DNA of 64,000 nucleotides from Leptospiraceae bacterium (GCA_016711485.1 JADJSX010000025.1:124001-188000); one strand, 5' to 3'. Positions 18,040-27,715 are shown, numbered from the stretch's first letter. Made by a program: numbers and translations. Notes: a model not told the origin generated them from the sequence alone.

Positions 18040-20268
18040 ATGAAACAAAATTATAAAAGACTCATTATTGTCGCCTACCGAATTCCGTTTAAGATAGTCA
18101 TGAAAAATGAAAAACCTACTCTTATTCAAAATTCAGGAGGATTAGTATCTGCAATTCTTTCCCTTTCCAGTAAAATGAAAGAGGGAGGAGTAATGGATAA
18201 GGAAAACAAAATACTTTGGTTTGGATACTCAGATACATTTTTTGAAGACAATAGCTCAGAGAATTTATCGGATGATACATTTGAAGTATATCCAATTCAA
18301 ATTAATCCAGAAATCAATGAACCTTATTATGGTGGCTTTTGCAATAGTACGATTTGGCCTTTATTTCACTATTACCCATATCTTACTCGAATCGAAAATG
18401 AGTTTTACGACGCGTATCTGCAAGCGAACGAATTGTTTTATGAGCAGTTAAAGAAGATTATCCAACCGGGAGATTTGATTTGGGTACATGACTATCAGTT
18501 AATGAAGTTACCAAGTTTAATTAGAAAAGATTTTCCCGATATTTCAATTGGGTTTTTTCTTCATATCCCATTTCCTACGTATGAAGTTTTTCGAATTCTT
18601 CCAAAGGATTGGAAAAATGAAATTCTTCATGGGCTTCTGGGAGCTGATTTAATCGGATTTCATACAAGTGATTACACAAATTATTTCCTGCAATCAATCG
18701 AACGTGAGTTGGGATATAAAACAAAAAATCTTCAAATATTTGCTGATAATCGGCTTGTTAAGGCAGAAAATTTTCCTATAGGAATTGATTTTGATAGATT
18801 CAATGATATGTATGATAACCCAGAAGTTATAAAAAGAAGGGAATCTCTTTTGCTTGATACAGATGGAAAGAAAATTATTTTTTCTGTGGATAGACTTGAT
18901 TATTCTAAAGGATTGATTCATCGTTTGAATGGGTTTGAGCAATTTTTGATTAATTACCCCGAATGGATTGGAAAAATTATATTCTATATGGTTGTTGTGC
19001 CTTCTAGAGATTCTATTCTTCAATACCAAGATCTAAAACATGAAATGGAAGAAACGATTGGTAGAATCAATGGAAAGTATAGTGATTTTCATTGGCGACC
19101 GATCGTATATCTTTATCGTTCTCTTAGTTTTGCAGAGTTAATAGCTTGTTATACTACAGCGGATGTTGCGTTAATTACGCCGATTCGAGATGGGATGAAT
19201 CTTGTTGCAAAGGAGTTTGTTGCGAGCAGAAAAGATTTAAGAGGAGTTTTAATTTTAAGTGAAAAAGCCGGAGCTTCTACAGAATTAAACGGTGCTTTAT
19301 TGATAAATGCATTCGATAAAATGGCGACTGCAAAAGCAATTTATCAAGCAATTGATATGCATGAAAGTGAGCAAATGGATCGAATGAAATTAATGCAATA
19401 CAGAGTGAAAACATACGACGTATTTCGTTGGGCGGATGAGTTTTTGTCGGAGTTATTTGAAGTAAAAACAAAACAGAAAAAGGTGAGCACTAATATGTTG
19501 AATGCAAAAGATTTATCAAAAATTTTAGACAAATACAAAGAAGCAGACAGTAGGCTAATATTGTTAGACTATGACGGTACTCTCGTGAATATTCAAGATT
19601 CACCTTCTAAAGTAATTCCAAGCATTGAAGCATTAAATGTTGTCAAACGCCTTGCAGCGGATAATCGAAATACTCTCGTCATTATTTCTGGTAGGGATAA
19701 AAATTATATATCGCGTTGGTTCGGGGAAATGAATCTCTATATTTTTGCAGAGCATGGTTCTTTTTTTAAAGAGCCAGGGAAACCGGAATGGATATCTCTT
19801 TTTTCAGGTGATCAGACTTGGAAGAAAGAAATTCAGCCTATATTAGAGACTTATGTTGAAAAAGCAAATGGTTCATTTTTGGAAGAAAAAGTTTCCTCTT
19901 TAGCTTGGCATTATCGAAATGTAGACTCTGAGTATGGATTTACCATTATGCGCGAACTTTTGGATTCCCTTAAAAATCGAATTACTCCCGAAATGGACAT
20001 TCATGTTTTAGATGGAAAAAAAGTGATAGAGATAAAACAAAACGGTTGCGACAAAGGAAGTGCATGCAAAAAAATGATTCAAATGCAGGATTATAAGTTT
20101 ATAATCTCTATGGGAGATGATATTACTGATGAAGATATGTTCAATGCACTTCCGTCCGATGCCTATTCCTTTAAAGTAGGCTCTGGTTTGACTCATGCTA
20201 AAATGAATTTACAGAGTCCTACTGATGTTATCTCCCTCTTGGAAAAATTTAATCAAATAGGAAATTAA
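18040..20268 (+). CDS. otsAB: bifunctional trehalose-6-phosphate synthase / phosphatase
   Basis: This 742-aa fusion has two parts. Residues 1-about 490 are a GT20 trehalose-6-phosphate synthase (NSGGLVSAILSLS, WVHDYQLMKLPSLIR, FFLHIPFPTYEVFRILP, FSVDRLDYSKGL, TPIRDGMNLVAKEFVA). From about residue 500 comes a HAD phosphatase of OtsB type with the nucleophile motif LLDYDGTLV (Asp510 and Asp512) and SMGDDITDEDMFNAL. It should make trehalose from a nucleotide-glucose and glucose-6-phosphate. Fused forms are usual in eukaryotes and known in scattered bacteria. It is probably co-transcribed with the GH15 gene. Confidence 0.93.
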   Translation: MKQNYKRLIIVAYRIPFKIVMKNEKPTLIQNSGGLVSAILSLSSKMKEGGVMDKENKILWFGYSDTFFEDNSSENLSDDTFEVYPIQINPEINEPYYGGFCNSTIWPLFHYYPYLTRIENEFYDAYLQANELFYEQLKKIIQPGDLIWVHDYQLMKLPSLIRKDFPDISIGFFLHIPFPTYEVFRILPKDWKNEILHGLLGADLIGFHTSDYTNYFLQSIERELGYKTKNLQIFADNRLVKAENFPIGIDFDRFNDMYDNPEVIKRRESLLLDTDGKKIIFSVDRLDYSKGLIHRLNGFEQFLINYPEWIGKIIFYMVVVPSRDSILQYQDLKHEMEETIGRINGKYSDFHWRPIVYLYRSLSFAELIACYTTADVALITPIRDGMNLVAKEFVASRKDLRGVLILSEKAGASTELNGALLINAFDKMATAKAIYQAIDMHESEQMDRMKLMQYRVKTYDVFRWADEFLSELFEVKTKQKKVSTNMLNAKDLSKILDKYKEADSRLILLDYDGTLVNIQDSPSKVIPSIEALNVVKRLAADNRNTLVIISGRDKNYISRWFGEMNLYIFAEHGSFFKEPGKPEWISLFSGDQTWKKEIQPILETYVEKANGSFLEEKVSSLAWHYRNVDSEYGFTIMRELLDSLKNRITPEMDIHVLDGKKVIEIKQNGCDKGSACKKMIQMQDYKFIISMGDDITDEDMFNALPSDAYSFKVGSGLTHAKMNLQSPTDVISLLEKFNQIGN

Positions 20269-20273
20269 AATAA

Positions 20274-21200
20274 ATGAAAGACATTACATCTAAACAAATT
20301 ACCTTAAGGACAGCTGCTGCGGAAGGAAAAGTATTGTGTAGCCAAAAGGCAATCGATCTTATCCGCACCAATTCTCTTCCTAAAGGAGATTTATTTAATA
20401 TAGCAAAAGCGGCGGCCATGCTTGCCGCAAAAAATACATCTAATTTGATTCCGCATTGTCATCCAGTTGCAATTGAAGGAATGAGTATCGAGTTTGAAAC
20501 GTTTGACTCAAAAGAAGATACTAACTTGGGTGTTGTAAAAATTTCAGTTGAAGCCAAATCGATCGGAAGAACTGGAATAGAAATGGAAGTTTTGACTGCA
20601 GTATCAGTAGCGGCTCTTACGATTTATGATTTATTAAAACCAGTAGATAAGAATTTGAGTATAACGGACATTATCCTTACTAATAAAAAAGGAGGAAAAT
20701 CGGATAAAAAATTTAAAGTCAAACAAGGAATAACCGCTGCAATATTAGTTTGTTCAGATTCAACCGCCGAAGGAAAAAGAGAGGACAAATCAGGACTTAT
20801 TATTAAGGAAATGCTTTTAAGTTATGGAGTAGAAATTGCAGATTATAAAATTGTTCCTGATGAAAAAAATTCAATCCAAAATGCTGTAAAAGATTGGGTA
20901 GGAAAAGAAATTCCGTTTATTTTTACGACAGGCGGGACAGGATTAGGTCCTCGCGATAATACGACGGAAACTCTAAAGGATCTTTTTGATAAAGATGCTC
21001 CTGGGATTTCGGAAGCTATGCGATCTTTTGGTCAAGCCAGAACTCCATTTGCGATGTTGTCACGTTCCACTGCGGGGATTGTAGGCAAATCAATTGTAAT
21101 CGCTCTACCCGGAAGTTCAAACGGGGCACGTGAAAGTTTAGAAGCAATTTTACCTGGTGTGTTTCATGGAAGAGATATGCTCTTAGGTGGCGGACACTGA
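20274..21200 (+). CDS. moaCB: fused cyclic pyranopterin monophosphate synthase MoaC and MoaB/MogA
   Basis: Residues 1-about 145 are MoaC (SNLIPHCHPVAIEGMSIEFE, then GRTGIEMEVLTAVSVAALTIYDLLK), which acts after MoaA. Residues 153-308 are the MoaB/MogA domain (AILVCSDSTAEGKREDKSG, FTTGGTGLGPRDNTTETLKD, IALPGSSNGARESLEAI), which adenylylates molybdopterin before metal insertion. Bifunctional MoaC/MoaB proteins are known in several phyla. It lies 5 bases after otsAB, so the trehalose genes split the molybdenum cofactor cluster. Both halves look intact. Confidence 0.93.
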   Translation: MKDITSKQITLRTAAAEGKVLCSQKAIDLIRTNSLPKGDLFNIAKAAAMLAAKNTSNLIPHCHPVAIEGMSIEFETFDSKEDTNLGVVKISVEAKSIGRTGIEMEVLTAVSVAALTIYDLLKPVDKNLSITDIILTNKKGGKSDKKFKVKQGITAAILVCSDSTAEGKREDKSGLIIKEMLLSYGVEIADYKIVPDEKNSIQNAVKDWVGKEIPFIFTTGGTGLGPRDNTTETLKDLFDKDAPGISEAMRSFGQARTPFAMLSRSTAGIVGKSIVIALPGSSNGARESLEAILPGVFHGRDMLLGGGH

Positions 21201-21698
21201 TTTATGAGTCTATTACTTTTGACAAAATAGAATTCTGTTTCCATAGTATATGTTTTAAGCATACAAGTCCTGCTGTATGCGAGAAACTTTTTTAGAATAA
21301 ACCGTCTGAATTTCTCAAAAAAACGTGTTCCTAAGTAGTTATGTCGGGTGTGAAAGAATTTATTCGAGCAAACGAATTCTCAAAATTTTTCAATTCCAAG
21401 GTTTTGGAGTTTGGTTTGCAGAACTTTCCGAGGTGCGCAGAGTTACCAATCTCAGAAAGAATAAGAGCTTGAATAAGAATATATAGTCTGATTGCCGCAA
21501 TAACTATTAGGAATCATGCTGTAATTGTCCACAAAGACAGAGATTATTTAGTAATAGCTAGATTTACCATATTATAATAAACGAATATTAATGATCTGCC
21601 CTGATCCAATTTAAAAAGATAAATTTGTGGCTAGGAAAATTTCATTTTCTTAGTTTACAGTTTTTAGATATTGGTAAAAAACGAAACGAGGACGATGT
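21201..21698. other. 498-base intergenic region between moaCB and gcvT
   Basis: The region holds a possible terminator (21259-21280) and one short ORF (21341-21472, 43 codons, MSGVKEFIRANEFSKFFNSK at its start). The ORF has no clear ribosome-binding site and may be a decayed remnant. The rest is AT-rich without recognisable genes. I looked for a glycine riboswitch ahead of gcvT and did not see its paired aptamer signatures. Confidence 0.4.
21259..21280 (+). terminator. possible terminator after moaCB
   Basis: A 7-bp stem GCATACA/TGTATGC with an 8-base loop is followed after 7 bases by TTTTTT. The gap before the T run makes it a weak candidate. Confidence 0.35.
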
Positions 21699-22811
21699 TT
21701 GGAAAATCTAAAAGTTACTCCATTAAACGAGGTTCATAGAAATCTTGGTGCACGTATGGTGCCTTTTGGCGGCTGGGATATGCCTGTTCAGTACACAAGC
21801 ATCATTCAGGAACATTTGGCAACTCGGTCTACGGCTGGACTATTTGATGTTTCACATATGGGAGAAATTTTCCTAACAGGAAAAAAAGAACCACTTCTAA
21901 ATTTTCTAGAAAAACTTACATGTAACCAAGTTGGATCGATGCAGGATTTTCAAGTTCAATACAATGCCGTATTAAATGAACAAGGAGGCCTTGTAGATGA
22001 TATTACTATATATAAATTCCATGATGAAAAATATATGATCTGCTCAAATGCTTCCAATTATGAAGCGGTTTACGAGCATTTGCTCAAATTCAATACGGAC
22101 ATTCAAATTACAAATGAAAGTTCCAACTGGCATCAAATCGCCATTCAAGGTCCAAAGGCAAATGAAATATTTTCAAAATACACTGACCAAAATTTGGAAG
22201 AGATCGGCTATTATAAATTCAAATTGATTTCCTTTAAAGGTGAGGAAATTTTAGTCTCTCGCACAGGTTATACAGGTGAAGATGGATTTGAAATCTATAC
22301 TTCCGTTCCAGTTGGTATTCAGATATGGTCTGAACTTCTGGAGTTTGGAAAATCATACGGACTCGTTCCTGTTGGACTTGGTGCACGAGACACACTTCGT
22401 TTAGAAGCGAAATACGCATTGTATGGTCACGAGCTAAATGCAACTAGGACACCAGTTGAATCTGGCATAGGTTGGATTGTAAAGGAAAAAGCAAATCCAT
22501 ATTTGGCGTATGATAAAATCATTTCGCAAAAGAAAAATGGAGCCGAATACGGGGTAACAGGAATTAAACTCTCAGAGGCGGGCGTTTTACGAGAAAACTA
22601 TTCTCTATTTGATGAAGCTGGAAATTTAATTGGGCAAACAACTTCGGGAAGTTATTCCCCTTCTTTAAAAGAAGGAATAGGACTAGCTTATATAAAGAAG
22701 AGTTTTATAAAAAATGAAACCATCGTAATGGTTGAAATTCGTGGTTCAAAGAAAAAATGCGTTATACAAACGGGAAATTTTATTAATGGAAGTGTTCGAA
22801 AGAATAAGTAG
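21699..22811 (+). CDS. gcvT: glycine cleavage system aminomethyltransferase (T protein)
   Basis: T protein of the glycine cleavage system, which transfers the aminomethyl carbon to tetrahydrofolate and releases ammonia. Family segments are RMVPFGGWDMPVQYTSI, GLFDVSHMGEI, GLVDDITIYKF, SRTGYTGEDGFEIY, GLGARDTLRLEA and YGHELNATRTPVESGIGWIV. It has 370 aa. The start is TTG at 21699 with GAGGA five bases upstream; the ATG at 21695 is out of frame. gcvH follows 6 bases later. gcvP is not in the window. Confidence 0.95.
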   Translation: MENLKVTPLNEVHRNLGARMVPFGGWDMPVQYTSIIQEHLATRSTAGLFDVSHMGEIFLTGKKEPLLNFLEKLTCNQVGSMQDFQVQYNAVLNEQGGLVDDITIYKFHDEKYMICSNASNYEAVYEHLLKFNTDIQITNESSNWHQIAIQGPKANEIFSKYTDQNLEEIGYYKFKLISFKGEEILVSRTGYTGEDGFEIYTSVPVGIQIWSELLEFGKSYGLVPVGLGARDTLRLEAKYALYGHELNATRTPVESGIGWIVKEKANPYLAYDKIISQKKNGAEYGVTGIKLSEAGVLRENYSLFDEAGNLIGQTTSGSYSPSLKEGIGLAYIKKSFIKNETIVMVEIRGSKKKCVIQTGNFINGSVRKNK

Positions 22812-22817
22812 GGGTTT

Positions 22818-23207
22818 ATGACTGATACAAAAATTTTAGATGGATATAAATATACAGAAAAACATGAATGGGTGAAGGTTGAAGGAGAAACTGCAACTTT
22901 TGGAATTTCTGACTTCGCTCAAAATGCGTTAGGAGATATTGTTTTCGTTGATTTACCAAAAGTAGGGAAAACAGTAAAACAAGGACAAAGTTTTGGAACT
23001 ATTGAGTCCGTTAAAGCGGCGGAAGATTTATATGCTCCAATAAGTGGAGAAGTCATTGAGGTAAATCCTATTATAGCGAAAGATCCAGCTCTTGTAAATA
23101 AGGATGCATTTTCTGCGTGGATGATTAAAATAAAAAACGTTAACTCTTCCGAAACAGATTCACTTATGGATTCAGCCAAGTATAAGGATTATACAGCTAA
23201 TCTTTAA
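22818..23207 (+). CDS. gcvH: glycine cleavage system H protein
   Basis: Lipoyl carrier protein that shuttles the aminomethyl group between the P, T and L proteins. The lipoylated lysine lies in GTIESVKAAEDLYAPISGEV, and the upstream GISDFAQNALGDIVFVDLP is typical. At 129 aa it has standard length. It forms an operon with gcvT (6-base gap). The kinase gene starts 24 bases downstream. Confidence 0.96.
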   Translation: MTDTKILDGYKYTEKHEWVKVEGETATFGISDFAQNALGDIVFVDLPKVGKTVKQGQSFGTIESVKAAEDLYAPISGEVIEVNPIIAKDPALVNKDAFSAWMIKIKNVNSSETDSLMDSAKYKDYTANL

Positions 23208-23231
23208 TTATAAGGTATAGTTTAAGAATAT

Positions 23232-24989
23232 ATGATTAAATGCTTTTACTGCGGAACAGAGAATTCGGAAACAGACAAGTTTTGTCGTCAATGCGGCAAT
23301 GGCTTACAAACCGCGGTTACAGGCGTTAAACCGGATGCAGACATTGAATTATTAAGTAGTCATTTAACTCCAAAATTTACAATCGAAAAAAAGATAGGTA
23401 AAGGCGGAATGGCGACTGTTTATTTAGGAGAACAAACTGCATTACAGCGCAAAATCGTCGTTAAAATATTGAACAAAGATATTTCGGATGATGAAGAAAT
23501 TAGAGAACGATTTATTTTAGAAGCTCGAACTCCTGCCAGACTTAAACATCCAAATATAGTTGAAGTCATAGACGTTGGACTTTGTGATGATCGACCTTAT
23601 TATATTATGGAATATGCGTCAGGCGGTTCCGTAGCAGATAAACTAAAAAAATACCGTGATCAAGGAATGATGTTTCCATTGAAAGAAGCAGCTGAATTAA
23701 TCACCAAAGTTTTGGATGCGCTGCACTATTGTCATATCAATAATCTTCAATCACATCGTGACATTAAACCTGCTAATATCATGTATCGCTCCACCGGTGA
23801 ACCAATCATTGTAGATTTTGGAATTGCTAAAATTACGGATTCTTCTATTACCCGCACTCGTATGACAATGGGAACTGCTAACTATATGAGCCCTGAGCAG
23901 TGCCAGGGACGAAAAGATATCGATGGAAGAAGTGATGTATATTCCGTTGGGATTATGCTTTTTGAATTATTAACCGGAGAACTTCCCTTTAAAGGGGATA
24001 GCGGTTTATCCATTATGATCAAGCAAGTTAAGGAAAAAATGCCTAGCCTTGCAGGAAAATTAAAAGCCAAACCTGAAAAAATAGATCCCGACTTTTCGAT
24101 TTTAGGACCCGATCTCGAAGCTATCATTGAAAGAGCATGTGCAAAATCTAGAAAAAAACGATATCAATCGGCAAAGGAATTTGCAGAAGCGTTAGCTGGT
24201 CTAGTTGGTTCTGATATTCCTAATACTTTAAAACAAAGTCCAATTCACCATGGGCTCAATTGGGGGCTAATCGTTGCTATGCTCTTGCTTGGACTTGGGA
24301 TTGGTGGGTTTTTGGGATATAGAATGATTATCCTAAATCCAAATAAAGAACTTGGAATCAATATCTCAATTGATACTGATCCACTTGGTGCAAAAGTAAT
24401 AAACACTACTACTAATATAGAGGAAGGCAAAACTCCTTTTCTTGTAACGAAGGACCAACCGGGTATATATAATTACAAATTACTTTTGGAAGGTTATAAA
24501 GAAGGTGTCACCGTGATCCAACTCAGTGATATTCAAAAGAAAGAAACGCGCGTAGTAAAATTGGAACCTATAAACGATATAATTGATTTAAATAATTCTG
24601 CGGATAATACTACTAATCCAAAAGACGCTAAAGAGGCAGAAGTAAAGTCTGTGAAGGATACTTCTGAAGAGAAGGAAGTTGTAAAAGATACTGGATTGAT
24701 TACTACTGGCGGATTGGTATGGCAAACTTCTGATATTAAAATGATGAATTGGTATTCAGCAATTACTCATTGTCGTAATTTAGGAATGAGGTTACCATCC
24801 AAGAATGAACTAAAAATAGCATACAACTCAGGAGTTCGTAGATTGGCATCGCCTTGTTGTGAATACTGGTCATCTACCCCACATGAAGATGATCCTGATT
24901 CTGCGTATAATATTTCAGTGAAAAGTTTTGATACTTTTTATTCCCCAAAATCAAATAGATTTTACGTCAGATGCGTAGCTCGACATTAG
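23232..24989 (+). CDS. membrane Ser/Thr protein kinase with zinc ribbon, PEGA and DUF1566-like sensor domain
   Basis: Domains in order: a zinc ribbon (Cys4, Cys7, Cys18, Cys21); a Hanks-type kinase with glycine loop IGKGGMATVYLG (about 55-66), Lys78, catalytic HRDIKPANIMY (Asp177), DFG at 195-197 and MSPEQ; one transmembrane helix at about 343-367; a PEGA domain (NISIDTDPLGAKVIN to about 445); an acidic linker; and a C-terminal DUF1566/Lcl-type domain (GLVWQTSDIKMMNWYSAI, GMRLPSKNELK, CCEYWSSTP, FYVRCVARH). The kinase side is cytoplasmic and the last domains are outside, so it should signal an envelope cue. The key catalytic residues are present. It is possibly in the gcvTH transcript. Confidence 0.9.
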   Translation: MIKCFYCGTENSETDKFCRQCGNGLQTAVTGVKPDADIELLSSHLTPKFTIEKKIGKGGMATVYLGEQTALQRKIVVKILNKDISDDEEIRERFILEARTPARLKHPNIVEVIDVGLCDDRPYYIMEYASGGSVADKLKKYRDQGMMFPLKEAAELITKVLDALHYCHINNLQSHRDIKPANIMYRSTGEPIIVDFGIAKITDSSITRTRMTMGTANYMSPEQCQGRKDIDGRSDVYSVGIMLFELLTGELPFKGDSGLSIMIKQVKEKMPSLAGKLKAKPEKIDPDFSILGPDLEAIIERACAKSRKKRYQSAKEFAEALAGLVGSDIPNTLKQSPIHHGLNWGLIVAMLLLGLGIGGFLGYRMIILNPNKELGINISIDTDPLGAKVINTTTNIEEGKTPFLVTKDQPGIYNYKLLLEGYKEGVTVIQLSDIQKKETRVVKLEPINDIIDLNNSADNTTNPKDAKEAEVKSVKDTSEEKEVVKDTGLITTGGLVWQTSDIKMMNWYSAITHCRNLGMRLPSKNELKIAYNSGVRRLASPCCEYWSSTPHEDDPDSAYNISVKSFDTFYSPKSNRFYVRCVARH

Positions 24990-25043
24990 ACCATTTCAAT
25001 TTATTTGAGGTGGTTAGAAGCAACTCTTTTTGAAAAATGGTAT

Positions 25044-25078
25044 AAATTAAATCACTATGTATTCTAGTGATTTAATTT
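25044..25078. terminator. bidirectional terminator between kinase and CHAT-like genes
   Basis: A perfect 14-bp stem (AAATTAAATCACTA at 25044-25057 and its complement at 25065-25078) has a 7-base loop. It is followed by a T-rich run on the plus strand. It lies exactly between two convergent genes and abuts the stop of the minus-strand gene. Confidence 0.75.
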
Positions 25079-27715
25079 TTATTTCAAATCTTTGGATAGA
25101 ATCAATATTTCTTTATTCGATGACTTTAATATGGATTGAATTTTGCCTAAGTCGTCCCACGTATTTGCTGGTTTAGTTACAATGTTTACAAGATCGGTAA
25201 ATGGGTATTTATCCCCTTCCATACGATCTACATAATACAATGTATTTACACCTTTTCGCATCCAAAAATCAGACCAAAAATAATAATCTAGTGAAATAGA
25301 ATCTAAGGAAGATTTTGGAAATATAGTATTAGAAAATAAAATTGCCGTAGGCGTAGTTCTTAAGTCGATTCTTCTCTGCATTTTTGTGAAAGATATATTG
25401 GAATTATTTTTACATCGCCATTCGAAATTTTCAATAGAAGAATCTTTGCTACTTAGATCGTACGTATTCCATATATGTAGCCTGTCATCTCCAGTGAAAG
25501 TTTTAAATCCTTCAAAATAATCTGTCGGGAAGTATTGAATTCCTCCCACCGAAGTTTCAGTGTTAGTGTCGCAACTAACGGCAACTGGTTGAAGATCTGT
25601 TTCGATTTTTTTGGAATTTGATTTTGTAAAACTATAGAAAAGTCGAACGTTCAAAGAAGGATTACTCTTTTTGATTGTTTGGTATAAGTCCAATCCTATT
25701 GGATTCATAAAAATTTGAATATTATTTGCCTTCTCTAAATAAGGAAGATATGAATATATTTTATTATAGTAACCAGTGGTTCTATAGTCTATAGAATTAT
25801 GAGTGCTATAGTTCCATTTGTCTTTTGTTTCTGGGTTATAAGAAATTACATAAATTTTTTCGTTAAAAGAAAATGCAGCAATAAATGGGTCATGTATATT
25901 TTTTAATACGTTTGGGTCAAAAGTTTCCGTTTCGGAAATAATTCGAGCTGCTTCTAGATCGCGTAATTTTGAATATCCGCTTTTACTGTAGGAATAATCA
26001 ATAATTGGTCTAAATGCTCTGTATTGTTTCATCCTTTTTGAAACGTCTGGAAGTTGTAATAGACTTTTATTAGCGATTACAGGTGATTTAACTTTCATTT
26101 TTTGGTAATAATACAAAAACTCTACCAGAGATTGATAGTTTTTGGTAGTAATTAGAAACTGTACTGCATTTTTAAAAAAAGCCTCCGTATCAAATCTTGA
26201 ATCAAGGAAATTTTTAACACCAAGTATATCGTCTACCGGTTCTTCATTTCTCATTGCATGTAAAAGTGAACGGAAAGAAGCTAAATGATTACCTCTCTCC
26301 CTTCCTTGGATTCTCGCAAATAAAATTCCAGAAGATCGCATCCATTCAGAATTAAAAACTGGATCTGATCCGGCCATTATACCATAACTTTTTGTAAACT
26401 GAACTGTAGCTTTTCTGTATTTTTTGCTTATTATACTGCAATACCCATTCATTAGGGTTGCTGCATATTCTACTCGCTTCCATCCTTTACTTTGCGCTAT
26501 ATAAAGAATATCCTCCGATATTTTTTCTGCAGTTTCCGGTTTATCATTCATCATGATTTGGGCAATTCTAAGTCTGATAAATAAACTATCCTCGGTTACT
26601 TTTGATTCAGAATTTAATTGTTTTAGTGCACGAACAGCATTCACTGCTGATTTTGATTTCCATAAAGAAAGAGAAATTAAACTTCTTGCACCATTAATGG
26701 AAATGAAATCGTCATAGAAAGGATTTTTCATTGATTTATCCCAATCCTTTAGATTTAATTCCAAATAATAATTTAGTGATTGTTTATAATCTTTTCGTAG
26801 ATAAGCAATCGCTCCTAATTTTAGAAATAGATAATTTTTATTTGTCGTAAGAGCTGGAAGTTTTTTGGAAACGTAAAATAAAGATTCTTCTGCTCCAAGT
26901 AAATCATCCGATAGCATCTGGTAATAGGAAAGTCTCTCGTGGTCAATTGGATCTAAGGCACCTGAAATCTTTTGAATATTTGTAATCATTTTTTGAAAAA
27001 TTACGGCTTCGTATGCGAATCCAAGGTATGCTAATTTGCTTGGTAAATCCTTAGAGAATTTATTAAGAAAACTTACATGGGATAACTCTGATTCTTCAAA
27101 AAAAGGAGCCATTAATCTGTCTACGTTTAGTAAATCTCGATGTGGATAACTGCTCGAATCCGCTAAATAGTCCATTTGAATGGAAACTTTCATAAGTCTG
27201 CAATAGGCGTACATAGGTTTGTTTTTACTGCAATTTAGATTCTTGATTGTTTCTTTGGTTTCAATGTTTAGTTCAGATTTTTGAATTGTACTTTTAAGAA
27301 ATTTTGCAATACTTACATACAAAGTGTTTTCATCTTTAGTAATCAAATCATCTAACTTTAGGGAAACGTCTGCAATTTCACCTTTTTCCATTTTCCAAAA
27401 AATCAAAATAAAATTTGCCAGTGATTCGTAATTGTTTTTGTCACTTTTTAACAGGCTGACCAAATTGGTAAGATTGTCTTTATCCCCTTTACTTATGTAA
27501 TACTCTGAAACATAAAGCGCATATTGGTGAATTTGTTCTGGGCCTAATTTTTGAGGAAGATAACGGACATTATCCCGTGTATCAAAAGAATTAATATCAT
27601 TTATATATAGAATGGAATGATTTGCTCCAATGTCCCAACCTGTAAAAGGAGATGTTTGAATGGAAAAACTGGTAAGTAGTAATAAGAATAGAATAATTTT
27701 ATTTTGTAGTTTCAT
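25079..27715 (-). CDS. secreted repeat protein with degenerate CHAT-like C-terminus (878 aa)
   Basis: A signal peptide (MKLQNKIILFLLLLTSFSIQ) is followed by about 500 residues of helical, TPR-like repeats (SYYQMLSDDLLGAEESLFYV, YLFLKLGAIAYLRKDYKQSL). The C-terminal 300 residues recall CHAT, the caspase-like peptidase fold often fused to TPRs: FSFNEKIYVISYNPE, then LHIWNTYDLSSKD, then FSNTIFPKSSLDSISLDYYF and GVNTLYYVDRMEG. A His (residue 747) is at the expected place, but I see no Cys in a following catalytic motif, so it may be inactive. The protein is likely periplasmic or on the surface. It is the last gene of a four-gene minus-strand set. The function is unknown. Confidence 0.65.
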   Translation of the reverse strand: MKLQNKIILFLLLLTSFSIQTSPFTGWDIGANHSILYINDINSFDTRDNVRYLPQKLGPEQIHQYALYVSEYYISKGDKDNLTNLVSLLKSDKNNYESLANFILIFWKMEKGEIADVSLKLDDLITKDENTLYVSIAKFLKSTIQKSELNIETKETIKNLNCSKNKPMYAYCRLMKVSIQMDYLADSSSYPHRDLLNVDRLMAPFFEESELSHVSFLNKFSKDLPSKLAYLGFAYEAVIFQKMITNIQKISGALDPIDHERLSYYQMLSDDLLGAEESLFYVSKKLPALTTNKNYLFLKLGAIAYLRKDYKQSLNYYLELNLKDWDKSMKNPFYDDFISINGARSLISLSLWKSKSAVNAVRALKQLNSESKVTEDSLFIRLRIAQIMMNDKPETAEKISEDILYIAQSKGWKRVEYAATLMNGYCSIISKKYRKATVQFTKSYGIMAGSDPVFNSEWMRSSGILFARIQGRERGNHLASFRSLLHAMRNEEPVDDILGVKNFLDSRFDTEAFFKNAVQFLITTKNYQSLVEFLYYYQKMKVKSPVIANKSLLQLPDVSKRMKQYRAFRPIIDYSYSKSGYSKLRDLEAARIISETETFDPNVLKNIHDPFIAAFSFNEKIYVISYNPETKDKWNYSTHNSIDYRTTGYYNKIYSYLPYLEKANNIQIFMNPIGLDLYQTIKKSNPSLNVRLFYSFTKSNSKKIETDLQPVAVSCDTNTETSVGGIQYFPTDYFEGFKTFTGDDRLHIWNTYDLSSKDSSIENFEWRCKNNSNISFTKMQRRIDLRTTPTAILFSNTIFPKSSLDSISLDYYFWSDFWMRKGVNTLYYVDRMEGDKYPFTDLVNIVTKPANTWDDLGKIQSILKSSNKEILILSKDLK

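Noticed and set aside
21201..21698. Glycine riboswitch before gcvT
   Set aside because: The expected tandem aptamer with its GGAGAG and conserved CCGAA-type segments is not visible in the sequence.
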